A stretch of 64,000 nt of DNA from Lachnospiraceae bacterium (GTDB taxonomy: Bacteria; Bacillota; Clostridia; Lachnospirales; Lachnospiraceae). Every line of letters begins with the position of its first letter. Positions within the stretch are counted from its first letter, which is position 1. The stretch lies in contig JAQVCW010000004.1 in assembly GCA_028689585.1 (NCBI GenBank), positions 96,373 to 160,372 of the forward strand, given 5' to 3'. Shown here one piece after another: positions 43,260 to 54,603 of the stretch. The translations under genes were made by a program, and so were the position numbers. The notes below the pieces were generated by a model, which saw nothing but the letters and a program-made list of their open reading frames with translations, was not told the DNA's origin and did no database searches.

Positions 43260-44375
43260 ATGGAAAAGTCAAAAGTATTTTTTACTGACATGAGAACCAG
43301 AAACGGCGAGACACTGCCAATGAAATTAAAACGTCTGATTAAGACGGCAGGGATCGGGGAGATTGATTTTAACGGTCATTTCGCCGCAATTAAAATGCAC
43401 TTTGGAGAACCGGGCAATCTGGCTTTCCTCCGTCCCAACTATGCGAAGGCAGTGGCGGATGTGATAAAAGAGCTGGGGGGCAAGCCGTTTTTGACAGACT
43501 GCAATACACTTTATGTGGGCGGAAGAAAAAATGCGCTGGATCATATGGATTCAGCATTTGAGAATGGATTTTCTCCATTATCCACCGGCTGTCAGGTGAT
43601 CATTGCGGACGGCCTGAAAGGAACGGATGAAGCGCTGGTGCCGGTAGAGGGCGGAGAATATGTCAAAGAAGCCAAGATCGGCCAGGCAGTGATGGATGCG
43701 GATATCTTTATTACCCTGACTCATTTCAAGGGCCATGAGTGCACCGGATTTGGCGGAACTTTGAAAAATATCGGTATGGGCTGCGGTTCCAGAGCAGGAA
43801 AGATGGAGATGCACAGTGCAGGCAAGCCGCATGTGGATCAGTCCCGCTGTGTGGGATGCGGCAAATGCGTGAAGATCTGCGCTCATGATGCACCTTCTGT
43901 TGTGGATAAAAAAGCATCAATTGATCATAATAAGTGTGTGGGATGCGGCAGATGTATCGGTGTCTGTCCGAAAGACGCAGTTTTAGCGGCATCCGATGAA
44001 TCCAATGATATCCTGAACTGCAAGATCGCAGAATACAGCAAGGCAGTCTGCGCAGGCAGACCGAACTTCCATATCAGCCTGGTGATCGATGTATCTCCAT
44101 GCTGTGACTGTCATGCGGAGAATGACGCTGCAATCATCCCAAACGTTGGAATGTTTGCTTCTTTTGATCCGGTGGCTCTGGACATGGCCTGTGTGGATGC
44201 GGTAAATGCACAGCCGGCCCTGGAAAATAGTGTATTGGGCGATGAACTTCACGCGCATCATGATCATCACGATCACTTCACCACGGTAGGCCCTGACACC
44301 AACTGGAAGACCGGCATTGAACATGCGGTGAAGATCGGCCTGGGCAGCTCAGATTACGAACTGATCAAAATCTGA
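43260..44375 (+). CDS. DUF362 iron-sulfur protein
   Basis: A 371-residue DUF362 protein with two [4Fe-4S] ferredoxin motifs in tandem, CVGCGKCVKIC and CVGCGRCIGVC, around residues 200-245. It probably moves electrons in an anaerobic redox process; the role is unknown. A histidine-rich tail segment (HAHHDHHDHF) may bind metal. The start at 43260 follows GGAG; an upstream ATG at 43218 would lie within 15 bases of the previous terminator. Confidence 0.83.
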   Translation: MEKSKVFFTDMRTRNGETLPMKLKRLIKTAGIGEIDFNGHFAAIKMHFGEPGNLAFLRPNYAKAVADVIKELGGKPFLTDCNTLYVGGRKNALDHMDSAFENGFSPLSTGCQVIIADGLKGTDEALVPVEGGEYVKEAKIGQAVMDADIFITLTHFKGHECTGFGGTLKNIGMGCGSRAGKMEMHSAGKPHVDQSRCVGCGKCVKICAHDAPSVVDKKASIDHNKCVGCGRCIGVCPKDAVLAASDESNDILNCKIAEYSKAVCAGRPNFHISLVIDVSPCCDCHAENDAAIIPNVGMFASFDPVALDMACVDAVNAQPALENSVLGDELHAHHDHHDHFTTVGPDTNWKTGIEHAVKIGLGSSDYELIKI

Positions 44376-44416
44376 TCAGGACCGGATTCCGGCACTGCCA
44401 AGAGCCTGAAATATCG

Positions 44417-44479
44417 AAATAAGTCCCTGCTCATGATCCTGCCGTATGACGGACGGGTTCTGAGAGGGACTTATTTTTA
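44417..44479. terminator. Bidirectional terminator between converging genes
   Basis: AAATAAGTCCCT (44417-44428) and AGGGACTTATTT (44465-44476) pair perfectly and end in T-runs on both strands, serving the DUF362 gene and pyrG. Confidence 0.75.
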
Positions 44480-44490
44480 ATCCCGCAGGA

Positions 44491-46101
44491 TTAATCCCGG
44501 GCTTTATGCTTCAGGGATGCTTCCACAAATCCGCAAAACAGCGGATGAGGACGATTCGGTCTGGACTTCAGCTCCGGATGTCCCTGGGTGCCAAGGAAAA
44601 ACGGATGGCTTTTCAGTTCGATCATTTCCACGATCCGTCCGTCCGGGGAAAGGCCGGAAAGCGTCATGCCATTTTCCACCAGAGCTTTGCGGTAATCATT
44701 GTTCACCTCATAGCGGTGTCTGTGGCGCTCTTCGATATGATCCGTGCCGTAGAGTTCACAGGCTTTTGTGGCCGGATCCAGCACACAGGGATAAGAACCA
44801 AGGCGGAGGGTGCCGCCGATATCCTCGATATCGTTCTGATCCGGCATCAGGGCAATGACCGGATGAGTGGTCAGGGGATCCAGCTCAATGCTGTGGGCAT
44901 CGGTATACACGAGGATATGCCGTGCATATTCTACAATAGAAAGCTGCATGCCAAGGCAGAGGCCCAGGAACGGGATCTGCTGTTCGCGGGCATAGCGGAT
45001 GGCAGTGATCATTCCGTCGATACCCCGATCGCCGAAGCCGCCAGGTACCAGAATTCCATCAATATCCCGGAACAGTTCGGCCGCATTGGTTTCAGTCAGC
45101 AGTTCCGAATCGATCCATTTGATGCTGACCGTGGCACGTTCTGCGATACCGCCGTGCTTCAGCGCCTCTACTACACTGATGTAGGCATCATGGAGCTGGG
45201 TATATTTTCCCACCAGGGCCACGGTGACATCCTTATTTGGATGGCGGAGCGCATCGACCATCTCCTCCCAATCGGCCAGATCCGGCTTGGGACAGTCCAG
45301 ATGAAGACATTCACAGGCGACCTGGGCCAGATTTTCTTTTTCCATGGCAAGGGGAGCTTCATATAAATATTCTACGTCCAGATTTTGGATCACATGACTG
45401 CTTGAAACATTACAGAACAGAGCAATTTTATCCTTGAGCTGCTGATCCAGCGGGTACTCGGAACGGCAGACGATGATATCCGGCTGAATTCCCATGCCCT
45501 GCAGTTCTTTTACGCTGGCCTGGGTGGGCTTTGTCTTCATCTCGCCGGAGGCTTTCAGATAGGGTATCAGAGTGACATGGATCAGAATGGCGTTTTCACG
45601 GCCCACGTCATGCTGAAACTGGCGGATCGCTTCCAGGAAAGGCTGGCTCTCAATATCGCCTGCGGTACCGCCCACTTCAATGATGGCGATACTGGTATCG
45701 TCTGAGGTGAAATCCCGGTGGAAGCGGCTTTTGATCTCATTTGTAATATGCGGGATCACCTGCACCGTGCCTCCGCCATAATCGCCGCGGCGTTCCTTGT
45801 GAAGAACAGACCAGTATATTTTTCCGGTGGTAACGTTGGAATTTTTGGTAAGACTTTCGTCAATGAAGCGTTCATAATGTCCCAGGTCCAGATCAGTCTC
45901 AGCGCCGTCATCGGTCACGAATACTTCACCGTGCTGAATGGGATTCATGGTGCCTGGATCAATGTTAATGTAGGGGTCGAATTTCTGCATGGTTACTTTG
46001 TATCCGCGGGCTTTCAGTAAGCGTCCCAGGGAAGCGGCAGTGATGCCCTTGCCCAGTCCGGAAACTACGCCGCCGGTTACAAATACGTATTTTACTGGCA
46101 T
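44491..46101 (-). CDS. pyrG: CTP synthase
   Basis: A 536-residue glutamine-hydrolysing CTP synthase that makes CTP from UTP, ATP and glutamine. The N-terminal amidoligase domain has [14 protein letters not shown] and [15 protein letters not shown]; the C-terminal class I glutaminase has the nucleophile Cys in FLGLCLGMQ and the terminal His-x-Glu in GHPE. Length matches the family. GGAGG precedes the ATG. Monocistronic between a bidirectional terminator and a divergent promoter region. Confidence 0.97.
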   Translation of the reverse strand: MPVKYVFVTGGVVSGLGKGITAASLGRLLKARGYKVTMQKFDPYINIDPGTMNPIQHGEVFVTDDGAETDLDLGHYERFIDESLTKNSNVTTGKIYWSVLHKERRGDYGGGTVQVIPHITNEIKSRFHRDFTSDDTSIAIIEVGGTAGDIESQPFLEAIRQFQHDVGRENAILIHVTLIPYLKASGEMKTKPTQASVKELQGMGIQPDIIVCRSEYPLDQQLKDKIALFCNVSSSHVIQNLDVEYLYEAPLAMEKENLAQVACECLHLDCPKPDLADWEEMVDALRHPNKDVTVALVGKYTQLHDAYISVVEALKHGGIAERATVSIKWIDSELLTETNAAELFRDIDGILVPGGFGDRGIDGMITAIRYAREQQIPFLGLCLGMQLSIVEYARHILVYTDAHSIELDPLTTHPVIALMPDQNDIEDIGGTLRLGSYPCVLDPATKACELYGTDHIEERHRHRYEVNNDYRKALVENGMTLSGLSPDGRIVEMIELKSHPFFLGTQGHPELKSRPNRPHPLFCGFVEASLKHKARD

Positions 46102-46240
46102 AGAGTTCCTCCTTTAAGATATGATGATACAAAACCTGATTTTTTTAATAAGCACCTATTATACAACGATTGGTTTTAGAAATCTACGATTATTTGAAGG
46201 AAATTTAAGAAAACTTTTCGATTTATTTTAATTTAGAGTA

Positions 46241-46269
46241 TTGATTTATGAGAGGGGTATCCTTATAAT
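46241..46269 (+). promoter_or_regulatory. Sigma-A promoter of ftsH
   Basis: TTGATT (46241-46246), 17-base spacer, TATAAT (46264-46269). The gap 46102-46240 is AT-rich and also carries a minus-strand TATAAT (46163-46158) that may serve pyrG. Confidence 0.7.
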
Positions 46270-46317
46270 TAGAAAAGACATGACGTAATGGATACGTGCA
46301 TGCATGAGGAGGAAAAA

Positions 46318-48285
46318 ATGGATAACAACCAAGGCAGCAACGGACCAAACAAAAGTGGTGGATCTGGTCCTGGAAACAATGCAAACAACAATAAAAATCA
46401 TTCTACGATTATGGTTTTTATGATTGTTACGCTGGTGACATTGCTGATCATGAGTTTCTTTAATAATATGATGAAGGATACGACTTCACAGGAAATTACC
46501 TATGATCAGTTCTTGAAAATGATAGAGGAAGGAAATGTGAGCAGCGTAACCGTCAGCAGCAATCAACTGGAAATCGTGCCGAAGCAGCAGCCGCTTTCCG
46601 GACAGGGCATGAAGATTTCCTATTACACAGGGCTGATCAATGACCCTGATCTGGTGAGCCGTCTGGAAAAGGCAGGAGTGGAATTCTCGGAAGAGATCCC
46701 GGATACGACTACCAGCCTGATACTGAATGTGGTGCTTTCTTTCGCTCCGCTGATCCTGATCTGGATCCTGCTGGGCGTGGTGATGCGCAGAATGTCCGCC
46801 GGCGGCGGTATGATGGGCGTGGGCAAGAGCAAGGCAAAGGTATATGTACAGAAGGAGACCGGCATTCTTTTCAAGGATGTGGCCGGACAGGATGAAGCAA
46901 AGGAATCACTGCAGGAAGTGGTGGATTTCCTGGAAAATCCCGGAAAATACACGAAGATTGGCGCCAAGCTTCCAAAGGGAGCGCTGCTGGTGGGACCTCC
47001 GGGAACCGGTAAGACTCTGCTGGCGAAGGCCGTGGCAGGTGAAGCGAAGTGTCCGTTTTTCTCTCTGTCAGGTTCTGATTTCGTAGAGATGTTTGTGGGC
47101 GTAGGTGCATCCCGTGTCCGTGATCTGTTTGAAGAAGCGAAGAAAAATGCACCCTGTATTATTTTTATTGATGAGATCGATGCGATCGGCAAGAGCCGTG
47201 ACAGCCGTTACGGCGGAGGCAATGACGAAAGAGAACAGACGCTGAACCAGCTTCTGGCTGAGATGGATGGCTTCGATACTTCCAAGGGACTGTTGATTCT
47301 GGCAGCCACCAACCGTCCGGAGGTTCTGGATCAGGCACTGCTGCGTCCGGGACGTTTTGACCGCCGTATTATCGTGGATAAGCCTGATCTGAAGGGACGT
47401 GTGGATGTCCTGAAGGTGCATTCCAAGAATGTGCGTATGGATGAGACCGTAGACCTGGAGGCGATTGCCCTGGCTACCTCAGGTGCAGTGGGTTCTGATC
47501 TGGCGAACATGATCAATGAGGCTGCGATCCTGGCAGTCAAGAAGGGCAGAAATGTAGTCAGCCAGTCCGACCTGTTTGAAGCAGTGGAAGTGGTTCTGGT
47601 GGGAAAAGAAAAGAAAGACCGGGTTCTGAGCAAAGAAGAGCGCCGCATTGTATCCTATCATGAGGTAGGTCATGCCCTGGCCAGCGCCCTGCAGAAAAAT
47701 TCAGAGCCGGTTCAGAAGATCACCATCGTACCGAGAACCATGGGGGCCCTGGGCTATGTGATGAATGTACCGGAAGAGGAAAAATTCCTGAATACGGAAA
47801 AAGAAATCCGGGCGATGCTGGTGGAATTTGTGGCAGGCCGTGCAGCAGAGGAGATTGTATTTGATACAGTCACCACAGGAGCGGCCAATGATATTGAGAA
47901 GGCAACCAAAGTGGCCAGAGCCATGATCACCCAGTACGGCATGTCTGAGAAGTTCGGCCTGATGGGACTGGAGAGTGCTGAGAACCAGTACCTGGAAGGC
48001 AGAACGGTCCTCAACTGCAGTGATGCCACCGCATCAGAAGTGGATAAAGAAGTGATGCGTGTCCTCAAAGAGTCTTATGAGGAAGCAAAACGTCTTTTGA
48101 ACGGACACAGACATACACTGGATCAGATTGCAGCATTTCTGATTGAGAAGGAAACCATTACCGGCAAAGAGTTTATGGAGATCTTCCGTCAGGTGGAGGG
48201 GGATTTCGCAGGAAACAAAGAGGGCGGCGAAGCCAGAATTCAGGATAGACCGCTGGAAGACCGGCCGGCGGCAGAGCAGGAATAG
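46318..48285 (+). CDS. ftsH: ATP-dependent zinc metalloprotease FtsH
   Basis: A 655-residue membrane AAA protease for quality control of membrane and regulatory proteins. Two membrane segments (about 25-45 and 140-160) flank an extracytoplasmic domain. Then follow the AAA domain (P-loop GPPGTGKT at 226-233, Walker [12 protein letters not shown]), second-region arginines, and the zinc protease motif HEVGH (448-452). The ATG at 46318 follows GAGGAGG; an upstream ATG at 46288 would place that site inside the coding region. The N-terminus is rich in Asn and Gly. Confidence 0.96.
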   Translation: MDNNQGSNGPNKSGGSGPGNNANNNKNHSTIMVFMIVTLVTLLIMSFFNNMMKDTTSQEITYDQFLKMIEEGNVSSVTVSSNQLEIVPKQQPLSGQGMKISYYTGLINDPDLVSRLEKAGVEFSEEIPDTTTSLILNVVLSFAPLILIWILLGVVMRRMSAGGGMMGVGKSKAKVYVQKETGILFKDVAGQDEAKESLQEVVDFLENPGKYTKIGAKLPKGALLVGPPGTGKTLLAKAVAGEAKCPFFSLSGSDFVEMFVGVGASRVRDLFEEAKKNAPCIIFIDEIDAIGKSRDSRYGGGNDEREQTLNQLLAEMDGFDTSKGLLILAATNRPEVLDQALLRPGRFDRRIIVDKPDLKGRVDVLKVHSKNVRMDETVDLEAIALATSGAVGSDLANMINEAAILAVKKGRNVVSQSDLFEAVEVVLVGKEKKDRVLSKEERRIVSYHEVGHALASALQKNSEPVQKITIVPRTMGALGYVMNVPEEEKFLNTEKEIRAMLVEFVAGRAAEEIVFDTVTTGAANDIEKATKVARAMITQYGMSEKFGLMGLESAENQYLEGRTVLNCSDATASEVDKEVMRVLKESYEEAKRLLNGHRHTLDQIAAFLIEKETITGKEFMEIFRQVEGDFAGNKEGGEARIQDRPLEDRPAAEQE

Positions 48286-48367
48286 ATTTTAAGGTGAAAA
48301 ACGCAGGGCAGTGTACAATAAGAACAAAAACAGTGAGGAAATAAAAAAAAATTAGGAATTATGCGCA

Positions 48368-48395
48368 TTGAATTTTGAGGGAAACGTGTTAAAAT
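48368..48395 (+). promoter_or_regulatory. Possible sigma-A promoter of the PAP2-like gene
   Basis: TTGAAT (48368-48373), 16-base spacer, TAAAAT (48390-48395), upstream of 48465. Confidence 0.45.
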
Positions 48396-48464
48396 ATTCG
48401 TTTGGAAGCAGTTGGTAGCAGATAGCTGCATTTACTCAGATTACAGTTGATAGGGGAGATTGAT

Positions 48465-49145
48465 ATGACTGCAATTAAAAATTATTTTAACAAATATAAG
48501 CATGGCCTCTGGATTGTTGCATATATGATTTTTTATATGATGGGCTTCTTCATCCTGGAGAATGCCGGACACAGGCATTATCATGTGATACACAGTTGGC
48601 TGGATGACCAGATTCCGTTTTGTGAATATTTTATTATTCCGTATCTGCTTTGGTTCGTTTACCTGGCTGTGGGTGTCTGCTGGTTTATTTTCAGGAACCA
48701 GAACAAACGGGAATATTACCAGTTGATATCGGTGCTGGCGATCGGCATGACCATCTTTTTGGTGGTTAGCTGCATTTACCCGAATAAGCAGGATCTGCGT
48801 CCTGCCGTATTTGCAAACCAGAATATTTTTACTCAGATGGTGCAGTTGCTTTACAAGGGGGATACACCTACCAATATTCTGCCCAGCATTCATGTGTTCA
48901 ATTCGCTGGTGATGTTTTATGCGGTCAACGGAAGTGAGCAGTTGAAGAAGAAAAAGGGAATTCGTGTTTTTACCGGTATTTTAACCGTATCCATCGTATT
49001 ATCTACCATGTTCCTGAAGCAGCATTCCGTAGTGGATGTATCTCTTGGAATTCTGATGAGCGTAGCGCTTCAGATGTTCTGTGAGCGGATTTTTCAGAAC
49101 GAAGGTATGGGATACCGCAAGCAGAGTTTTCGGAGGATTTATTAA
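48465..49145 (+). CDS. PAP2-family membrane phosphatase-like protein
   Basis: A 226-residue protein with about six membrane segments and PAP2 phosphatase motifs: PSIHVFNSL, with the active-site His, and KQHSVVDV, with the second His and Asp. Such proteins dephosphorylate lipid phosphates such as undecaprenyl pyrophosphate or phosphatidate. Substrate is not known. GGGGAG precedes the ATG at 48465. Confidence 0.78.
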   Translation: MTAIKNYFNKYKHGLWIVAYMIFYMMGFFILENAGHRHYHVIHSWLDDQIPFCEYFIIPYLLWFVYLAVGVCWFIFRNQNKREYYQLISVLAIGMTIFLVVSCIYPNKQDLRPAVFANQNIFTQMVQLLYKGDTPTNILPSIHVFNSLVMFYAVNGSEQLKKKKGIRVFTGILTVSIVLSTMFLKQHSVVDVSLGILMSVALQMFCERIFQNEGMGYRKQSFRRIY

Positions 49146-49170
49146 TACATAAGAACCGTGTGTCAGTAAG

Positions 49171-49204
49171 AAAGGGGCTTTTGCATTGCGCGAAGGCCTC
49201 TTTT
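49171..49204 (+). terminator. Terminator between PAP2-like and MATE genes
   Basis: AAAGGGGC (49171-49178) and GCCTCTTT (49196-49203) pair with one wobble and end in TTTT. Confidence 0.6.
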
Positions 49205-49241
49205 ATCCTGTTTAGAGAGAATACAGAAAAGGGCTGAAGTG

Positions 49242-50576
49242 ATGAGGGAGTTATTTACAAAAAAAGAGCTGAAGGCATTGATCATTCCGCTGGTAATTGA
49301 ACAAATCCTGGCAATGACGGTGGGCATCGCGGATACGATGATGATATCCAGTGCGGGCGAGGCGGCCATTTCCGGCGTGTCTCTGGTGGATATGATCAAC
49401 AATCTGCTGATTGGTATTTTTGCGGCGATTTCTACCGGTGGCGCGGTGATTATTTCCCAGTATCTGGGGAGCCGCAGCCGAAAAAAATCCTGCGAGGCGG
49501 CAGGGCAGCTTATCCTGATCACGGCATTGATTTCGGTGGGGATTATGGCGCTTGCTCTGATTTTCAGAGAGCATATGCTCCGGCTCCTGTTTGGCTCCAT
49601 CGATGAGGATGTGATGGGAAATGCCATTACTTACCTGATTTTGTCCGCCTATTCTTATCCATTTCTGGCGGTCTATAATTCCGGAGCGGCCATATACCGG
49701 TCCATGGGAAATTCAAAGGTTCCTATGTATATTTCAGCAGGGATGAATATCATTAATATTATTGGAAATGCTGTTTTGATTTTTGGTTTTCATATGGGTG
49801 TGACCGGAGCTGCCCTGTCTACACTGGCGGCCCGGGCGATTGCGGGCTGTGTGCAGACGGCGCTGGTCTGTTCCAGGAAGAACCAGGTATTTATCCAAAA
49901 AAATACCGTATTTCACTGGAATAGTGGTATGATTAAGAAAATCCTGGGAATTGCCCTGCCTAACGGTGTGGAGAGCGGTATCTTTCAGGGAGGCCGTGTC
50001 GTGGTGGTCAGCATCATAGCCGGTTTTGGGACTGCCCAGATCGCCGCGAATGCAGTGGCCAACAGTCTGGATGCGCTGGGGGTCCTGGGCGGCAACGCCA
50101 TGAACCTGGCGATGATCACGGTGATAGGACAGTGCATCGGAGCGGGAGACAGTGACCAGGCAGCGGCCTATACGAAGCGTCTGATGAAAATCACCTATGG
50201 CATCATCGGGCTCACCTGCGGGGCTATTCTGATCTTTCTGAATCCGATTCTGAATTTTTATTCGCTGTCGGCAGAAGCCAGACAATGCTCCATTACGCTG
50301 GTAGCGCTCCATGACGGTTTTGCCATCCTGCTCTGGCCCGTGGCATTTACACTTTCTTATGCGCTGCGGGCAGCGGGAGATGTAAAATGTACCATGATCA
50401 TTTCAGTAGTGTCCATGCTGCTGTTTCGGATCGTGTTCAGCATCATTCTGGGAATTGGCTTCGGTATGGGAGCAGTGGGCGTATGGATCGCGATGATCAT
50501 AGACTGGGTGTTCCGCTCCGCATTTTTCATCCTGCGTTACCGGAAGGGAAAGTGGAGGCGGATGCAGGTAATATAG
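49242..50576 (+). CDS. MATE-family efflux transporter
   Basis: A 444-residue membrane protein with about twelve hydrophobic segments in two MatE domains. It begins with the typical [22 protein letters not shown] region and has a mirrored segment in the second half. MATE proteins export cationic compounds or drugs in exchange for Na+ or H+. Substrate unknown. The start could also be the GTG at 49239. Confidence 0.88.
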   Translation: MRELFTKKELKALIIPLVIEQILAMTVGIADTMMISSAGEAAISGVSLVDMINNLLIGIFAAISTGGAVIISQYLGSRSRKKSCEAAGQLILITALISVGIMALALIFREHMLRLLFGSIDEDVMGNAITYLILSAYSYPFLAVYNSGAAIYRSMGNSKVPMYISAGMNIINIIGNAVLIFGFHMGVTGAALSTLAARAIAGCVQTALVCSRKNQVFIQKNTVFHWNSGMIKKILGIALPNGVESGIFQGGRVVVVSIIAGFGTAQIAANAVANSLDALGVLGGNAMNLAMITVIGQCIGAGDSDQAAAYTKRLMKITYGIIGLTCGAILIFLNPILNFYSLSAEARQCSITLVALHDGFAILLWPVAFTLSYALRAAGDVKCTMIISVVSMLLFRIVFSIILGIGFGMGAVGVWIAMIIDWVFRSAFFILRYRKGKWRRMQVI

Positions 50577-50622
50577 AATCTGCAATTGCCCGGGGAGCGG
50601 ACAATTACAAAGGAGGCAAGGT

Positions 50623-52530
50623 ATGAGCAGCAATTTTAATATAGAAGAAGAATTGAAAAAACTGCCCGGGCGTCCTGGGGTTTATATTATGCATGATGAA
50701 AATGATGCGATCATTTACGTGGGAAAGGCCATCAGCCTGAAAAACCGCGTCCGGCAGTATTTTCAGAGCAGCCGCAGCAAGGGAGCGAAGATTGAACGGA
50801 TGGTGACTCAGATCTGCCGGTTTGAATATATCGTGACAGATTCTGAGCTGGAGGCTCTGGTGCTGGAGTGCAATCTGATTAAGGAGCACCGGCCCAAATA
50901 CAACACCATGCTTAAGGATGACAAGACCTATCCCTTTATCAAGGTGACCATGGGGGAGGATTATCCCAGGGTATTGTTCTCCAGAACCATGAAAAAGGAT
51001 AAATCCAGGTATTTTGGCCCGTACACCAGTGCGGGAGCGGTGAAGGACACCATTGATCTGATCCGCAAGCTTTATCAGCTTCGAAGCTGCCACCGCAGTC
51101 TGCCAAAGGAGATCGGAAATGACAGGCCCTGTCTCAACTATCATATTAAGCAGTGCCAGGCCCCCTGTCAGGGCTATATCAGCAAAGAAGAATACCGCGT
51201 ATCCGTGGCCGGGGCGCTGGACTTTTTAAATGGAAACTACAGTCCGGTGCTTAAAATGCTGGAGGAAAAAATGCTGGCTGCATCAGAAAACATGGAATTT
51301 GAAGATGCCGCGGTCTTTCGGGATCTGCTGGGCAGTGTGAAGCAGGTGGCTCAGAAGCAGAAGATCACCAGCGGAGACGGAGAGGACAAGGATGTGCTGG
51401 CTCTGGCGGCGGATGGGACCGATGCTGTGGTACAGGTATTTTTTATCCGCGGCGGGCGTCTGATCGGTCGGGATCATTTTTACCTGAAAATCGGTCTGTA
51501 TGATAAAAAAGCAACTATTCTGAACAGCTTTATGAAGCAGTTTTATGCAGGCACTCCTTATATTCCCAAGGAGCTGATGCTGGAAATCGAAGTGGAGGAT
51601 CAGGCGCTGCTGGAGCAGTGGCTGACGGAGCGGAAGGGGCAGAAGGTGTACATCCGCGTTCCTAAAAAGGGAACCAAGGAAAAGCTGGTAGAGCTGGCCA
51701 GACAGAATGCGGTCATTGTGCTGAACCAGGACAGAGAGCGCATCAAACGGGAAGAGGGGCGGACTATCGGAGCGGTAAAAGAGATTGCAGATCTGCTGGG
51801 GATGGAACGGATCCATAGGGTGGAGGCCTACGATATCTCCAATATCAGCGGTTTTGAATCGGTGGGTTCCATGATCGTCTATGAAAAAGGAAAGCCGAAA
51901 CGCAGCGATTACCGTAAATTCAAAATAAAATATGTGCAGGGACCAAACGACTATGCCAGTCTGGAAGAGGTCCTGACCAGACGTTTTTCCCACGGACTGG
52001 AAGAACAGAAGGAATTGGAAGAAAAGGGACTGGATCAGGAGCTGGGCAGCTTTTCCAGCTTCCCGGATCTGATCATGATGGATGGCGGAAAAGGTCAGGT
52101 CAATTCGGCTTTGCAGGTATTAAATACTCTGGGAGTGGACATTCCGGTCTGCGGTATGGTGAAGGATGATTACCACAGGACCAGAGGATTGTACTATCAG
52201 AATGTAGAGCTGCCAATCGACGAGCATTCGGAAGGCTTTAAGCTGATCACCAGAATTCAGGATGAGGCCCACCGTTTTGCCATCGAATATCATAGAAGCC
52301 TGCGCAGCAAGGGACAGGTGCATTCTATCCTGGATGATATTGAGGGCATCGGCCCCGCCAGGCGCAAGGCTCTGATGCGCACCTTCAAATCCCTGGAGGC
52401 TATCCGCAGTGCTTCTCTGGAGCAGCTTGCGAATGCCCCTTCGATGAATACGGCCAGCGCCGGCAAGGTTTTTTCCTTCTTCCATCCGGGCGGTGAACCT
52501 CAGGGGAATTTTGCTGAGAAAAGTGAGTGA
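50623..52530 (+). CDS. uvrC: Excinuclease ABC subunit C
   Basis: A 635-residue nuclease that cuts both sides of a DNA lesion in nucleotide excision repair. GIY-YIG domain at the N-terminus (GVYIM and IYVGKA, about 20-35), UVR motif near residues 200-240 ([19 protein letters not shown]), RNase H-like endonuclease domain with [12 protein letters not shown], and a C-terminal helix-hairpin-helix ([16 protein letters not shown]). AAAGGAGG precedes the ATG. It heads a run with hprK and a glucokinase. Confidence 0.96.
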   Translation: MSSNFNIEEELKKLPGRPGVYIMHDENDAIIYVGKAISLKNRVRQYFQSSRSKGAKIERMVTQICRFEYIVTDSELEALVLECNLIKEHRPKYNTMLKDDKTYPFIKVTMGEDYPRVLFSRTMKKDKSRYFGPYTSAGAVKDTIDLIRKLYQLRSCHRSLPKEIGNDRPCLNYHIKQCQAPCQGYISKEEYRVSVAGALDFLNGNYSPVLKMLEEKMLAASENMEFEDAAVFRDLLGSVKQVAQKQKITSGDGEDKDVLALAADGTDAVVQVFFIRGGRLIGRDHFYLKIGLYDKKATILNSFMKQFYAGTPYIPKELMLEIEVEDQALLEQWLTERKGQKVYIRVPKKGTKEKLVELARQNAVIVLNQDRERIKREEGRTIGAVKEIADLLGMERIHRVEAYDISNISGFESVGSMIVYEKGKPKRSDYRKFKIKYVQGPNDYASLEEVLTRRFSHGLEEQKELEEKGLDQELGSFSSFPDLIMMDGGKGQVNSALQVLNTLGVDIPVCGMVKDDYHRTRGLYYQNVELPIDEHSEGFKLITRIQDEAHRFAIEYHRSLRSKGQVHSILDDIEGIGPARRKALMRTFKSLEAIRSASLEQLANAPSMNTASAGKVFSFFHPGGEPQGNFAEKSE

Positions 52531-52606
52531 GCCGGTGGACAAAATCCAAAAAGAGTGTTAGGATAAAGGCAGCAATTATCACATTTAGGAACGAGGAGAA
52601 TCGGGA

Positions 52607-53554
52607 ATGAGTAATAGCGTTGCACTGCAAAAGCTGGCAGACAAAATGAAGCTGGAAAACATGATACCGGAAATCGATATTTCGAATAAAAAGATTACTA
52701 CTACAGAGATTAACCGTCCGGCACTTCAGTTGACCGGTTATTTTGATCATTTCGATGTGGAACGTGTCCAGATCATTGGTTATGTGGAATTTACCTATCT
52801 GGAGCACCTGACCAGAGAACAGAAGGTGCCGGTATATGAGAAGCTGCTTTCTTATAATATCCCCTGTCTGATTTACACCACTTTGACTGAACCGGACCAG
52901 GATATGCTGGAGCTGGCAAGGAAGTATGAGATTCCTGTTTTTATGACGAAGAAAGCAACTTCCGCATTTATGGCAGAGGTGATCCGGTGGCTGAATGTGG
53001 AACTGGCTCCCTGCATTTCCATTCACGGAGTGCTTGTGGATGTATATGGCGAAGGTATCCTGATCATGGGTGAGAGCGGAATCGGAAAGAGTGAGGCCGC
53101 CCTGGAACTGATCAAGCGGGGACACCGCCTGATTACCGATGATGTAGTGGAGATCCGCAAGGTCAGCGACGAGACGCTGATCGGTACCGCTCCTGATATT
53201 ACCAGGCATTTCATTGAGCTGCGCGGCATTGGCATTATTGATGTAAAGACGCTGTTCGGTGTGGAGAGTGTAAAAAATACCAGCAATATTGACCTGGTGA
53301 TCAAGCTGGAAGAGTGGGATCGGGACAAGGAATATGACCGCCTTGGCCTGGAAGAGGAATATACCGAATTCCTCGGAAATAAAGTAGTATGTCATTCACT
53401 TCCGATTCGTCCGGGGCGTAATCTGGCAGTCATTGTAGAGTCGGCAGCAGTTAATCACAGACAGAAAAAGATGGGATACAATGCGGCGAAAGAGCTGTAC
53501 AACCGTGTCCAGAACAGTCTGATGAAAAATATGAATAAAAAAGAGGAAGATTAG
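52607..53554 (+). CDS. hprK: HPr kinase/phosphorylase
   Basis: A 315-residue HprK. It phosphorylates HPr on Ser46 (and reverses this), so setting CcpA-dependent catabolite repression. Walker A GESGIGKS is at 155-162; the catalytic His lies in ISIHGVLVD (H140), and the C-terminal signature includes ELRGIGIIDV. It is directly relevant here because cre-like operators occur at 14585 and 22753. GAGGAG precedes the ATG. Confidence 0.95.
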   Translation: MSNSVALQKLADKMKLENMIPEIDISNKKITTTEINRPALQLTGYFDHFDVERVQIIGYVEFTYLEHLTREQKVPVYEKLLSYNIPCLIYTTLTEPDQDMLELARKYEIPVFMTKKATSAFMAEVIRWLNVELAPCISIHGVLVDVYGEGILIMGESGIGKSEAALELIKRGHRLITDDVVEIRKVSDETLIGTAPDITRHFIELRGIGIIDVKTLFGVESVKNTSNIDLVIKLEEWDRDKEYDRLGLEEEYTEFLGNKVVCHSLPIRPGRNLAVIVESAAVNHRQKKMGYNAAKELYNRVQNSLMKNMNKKEED

Positions 53555-53564
53555 GGTAAAGAAG

Positions 53565-54497
53565 ATGAAGAAGTATTGTTTTGGAATTGACGTGGGCGGC
53601 ACCACGGTTAAATGCGGACTGTTCCAGACAGACGGAACAGTAGTGGAAAAATGGGAAATTCATACCAGAACAGAGGAGAACGGACGCCTCATTCTGCCGG
53701 ATGTGGCAGAGACGATCAACAAAAAGATAGAAGAAAGAAAGCTGAAAAAAGAAGAAATTGCCGGCATTGGTATCGGTGTACCGGGACCGGTGAATGAAAA
53801 TGGAGATGTGGCGGTAGCTGTGAACCTTCACTGGGGTTTTGTGGCAGTGGCGAAGGAGATGGAGCAGTTGACCGGTCTGAAGGTAAAAGCAGGCAATGAT
53901 GCCAACGTGGCTGCATTGGGCGAATTATGGAAGGGCGGCGGCGTAGGCTACCACAATCTGATCCTGGTGACATTGGGAACCGGTGTGGGCGGCGGTGTTA
54001 TCATTAATGACAAGATCGTTGCAGGACCTCACGGTGCGGCCGGGGAGATCGGCCATGCACATGTAGAGGATGCCATTACCGACCCCTGCAACTGCGGGAA
54101 CTGCGGCTGCCTGGAGCAGGTAGCATCCGCTACCGGAATTGTTCGTCTGGCAAAAGAGGAACTGGCAGCTTCTGATGAGGCTTCTCTGCTGAGAAAAGGC
54201 CCGATATCCGCGAAAAGCGTTTTTGATGCATTAAAAGCCGGGGATGCCCTGGCAGAACGCATTGTGGAGCGCTTTGGCTGCTATCTTGGAAAGGCTCTGG
54301 CGGTATATGCCTGCGTAACGGATCCGGAAGTATTTGTGATCGGCGGCGGAGTGTCCAAGGCCGGCCCGATCCTGGTGGAATATGTACAGAAGTATTATAA
54401 GGAATATGCATTCTCCACCTGTAAGAGTGCGGCGTTCGCATTAGCTACTCTGGGAAATGATGCCGGCATCTATGGTGCGGCAAAGATGATGCTGTAA
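53565..54497 (+). CDS. glcK: ROK-family glucokinase
   Basis: A 310-residue ROK kinase with N-terminal ATP motif GIDVGGTTVKCGLF, catalytic Asp in AGNDANVAALGE and the zinc motif CNCGNCGCLEQVAS. It phosphorylates glucose or a related hexose at C6. It starts 10 bases after hprK, so they probably share an mRNA. It may phosphorylate sugars released by the intracellular GH2 enzyme. Confidence 0.87.
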   Translation: MKKYCFGIDVGGTTVKCGLFQTDGTVVEKWEIHTRTEENGRLILPDVAETINKKIEERKLKKEEIAGIGIGVPGPVNENGDVAVAVNLHWGFVAVAKEMEQLTGLKVKAGNDANVAALGELWKGGGVGYHNLILVTLGTGVGGGVIINDKIVAGPHGAAGEIGHAHVEDAITDPCNCGNCGCLEQVASATGIVRLAKEELAASDEASLLRKGPISAKSVFDALKAGDALAERIVERFGCYLGKALAVYACVTDPEVFVIGGGVSKAGPILVEYVQKYYKEYAFSTCKSAAFALATLGNDAGIYGAAKMML

Positions 54498-54544
54498 AAA
54501 CGAATTTGGGAAAGCGGCTGAAAAGGGCCTCTGGAAGATTGTGC

Positions 54545-54579
54545 CGGCCCATTTGCTGAAAGCAGATGTAAGAGGGCTG
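54545..54579. repeat. Dispersed hairpin repeat, copy 5 (diverged)
   Basis: Arms CCGGCCC and GGGCTGA pair with a wobble; the inner AT/AT pairs are lost. It ends 24 bases before the start of the radical SAM gene. Confidence 0.55.
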
Positions 54580-54603
54580 ATATTCAGGATAGATGGTATA
54601 GAC

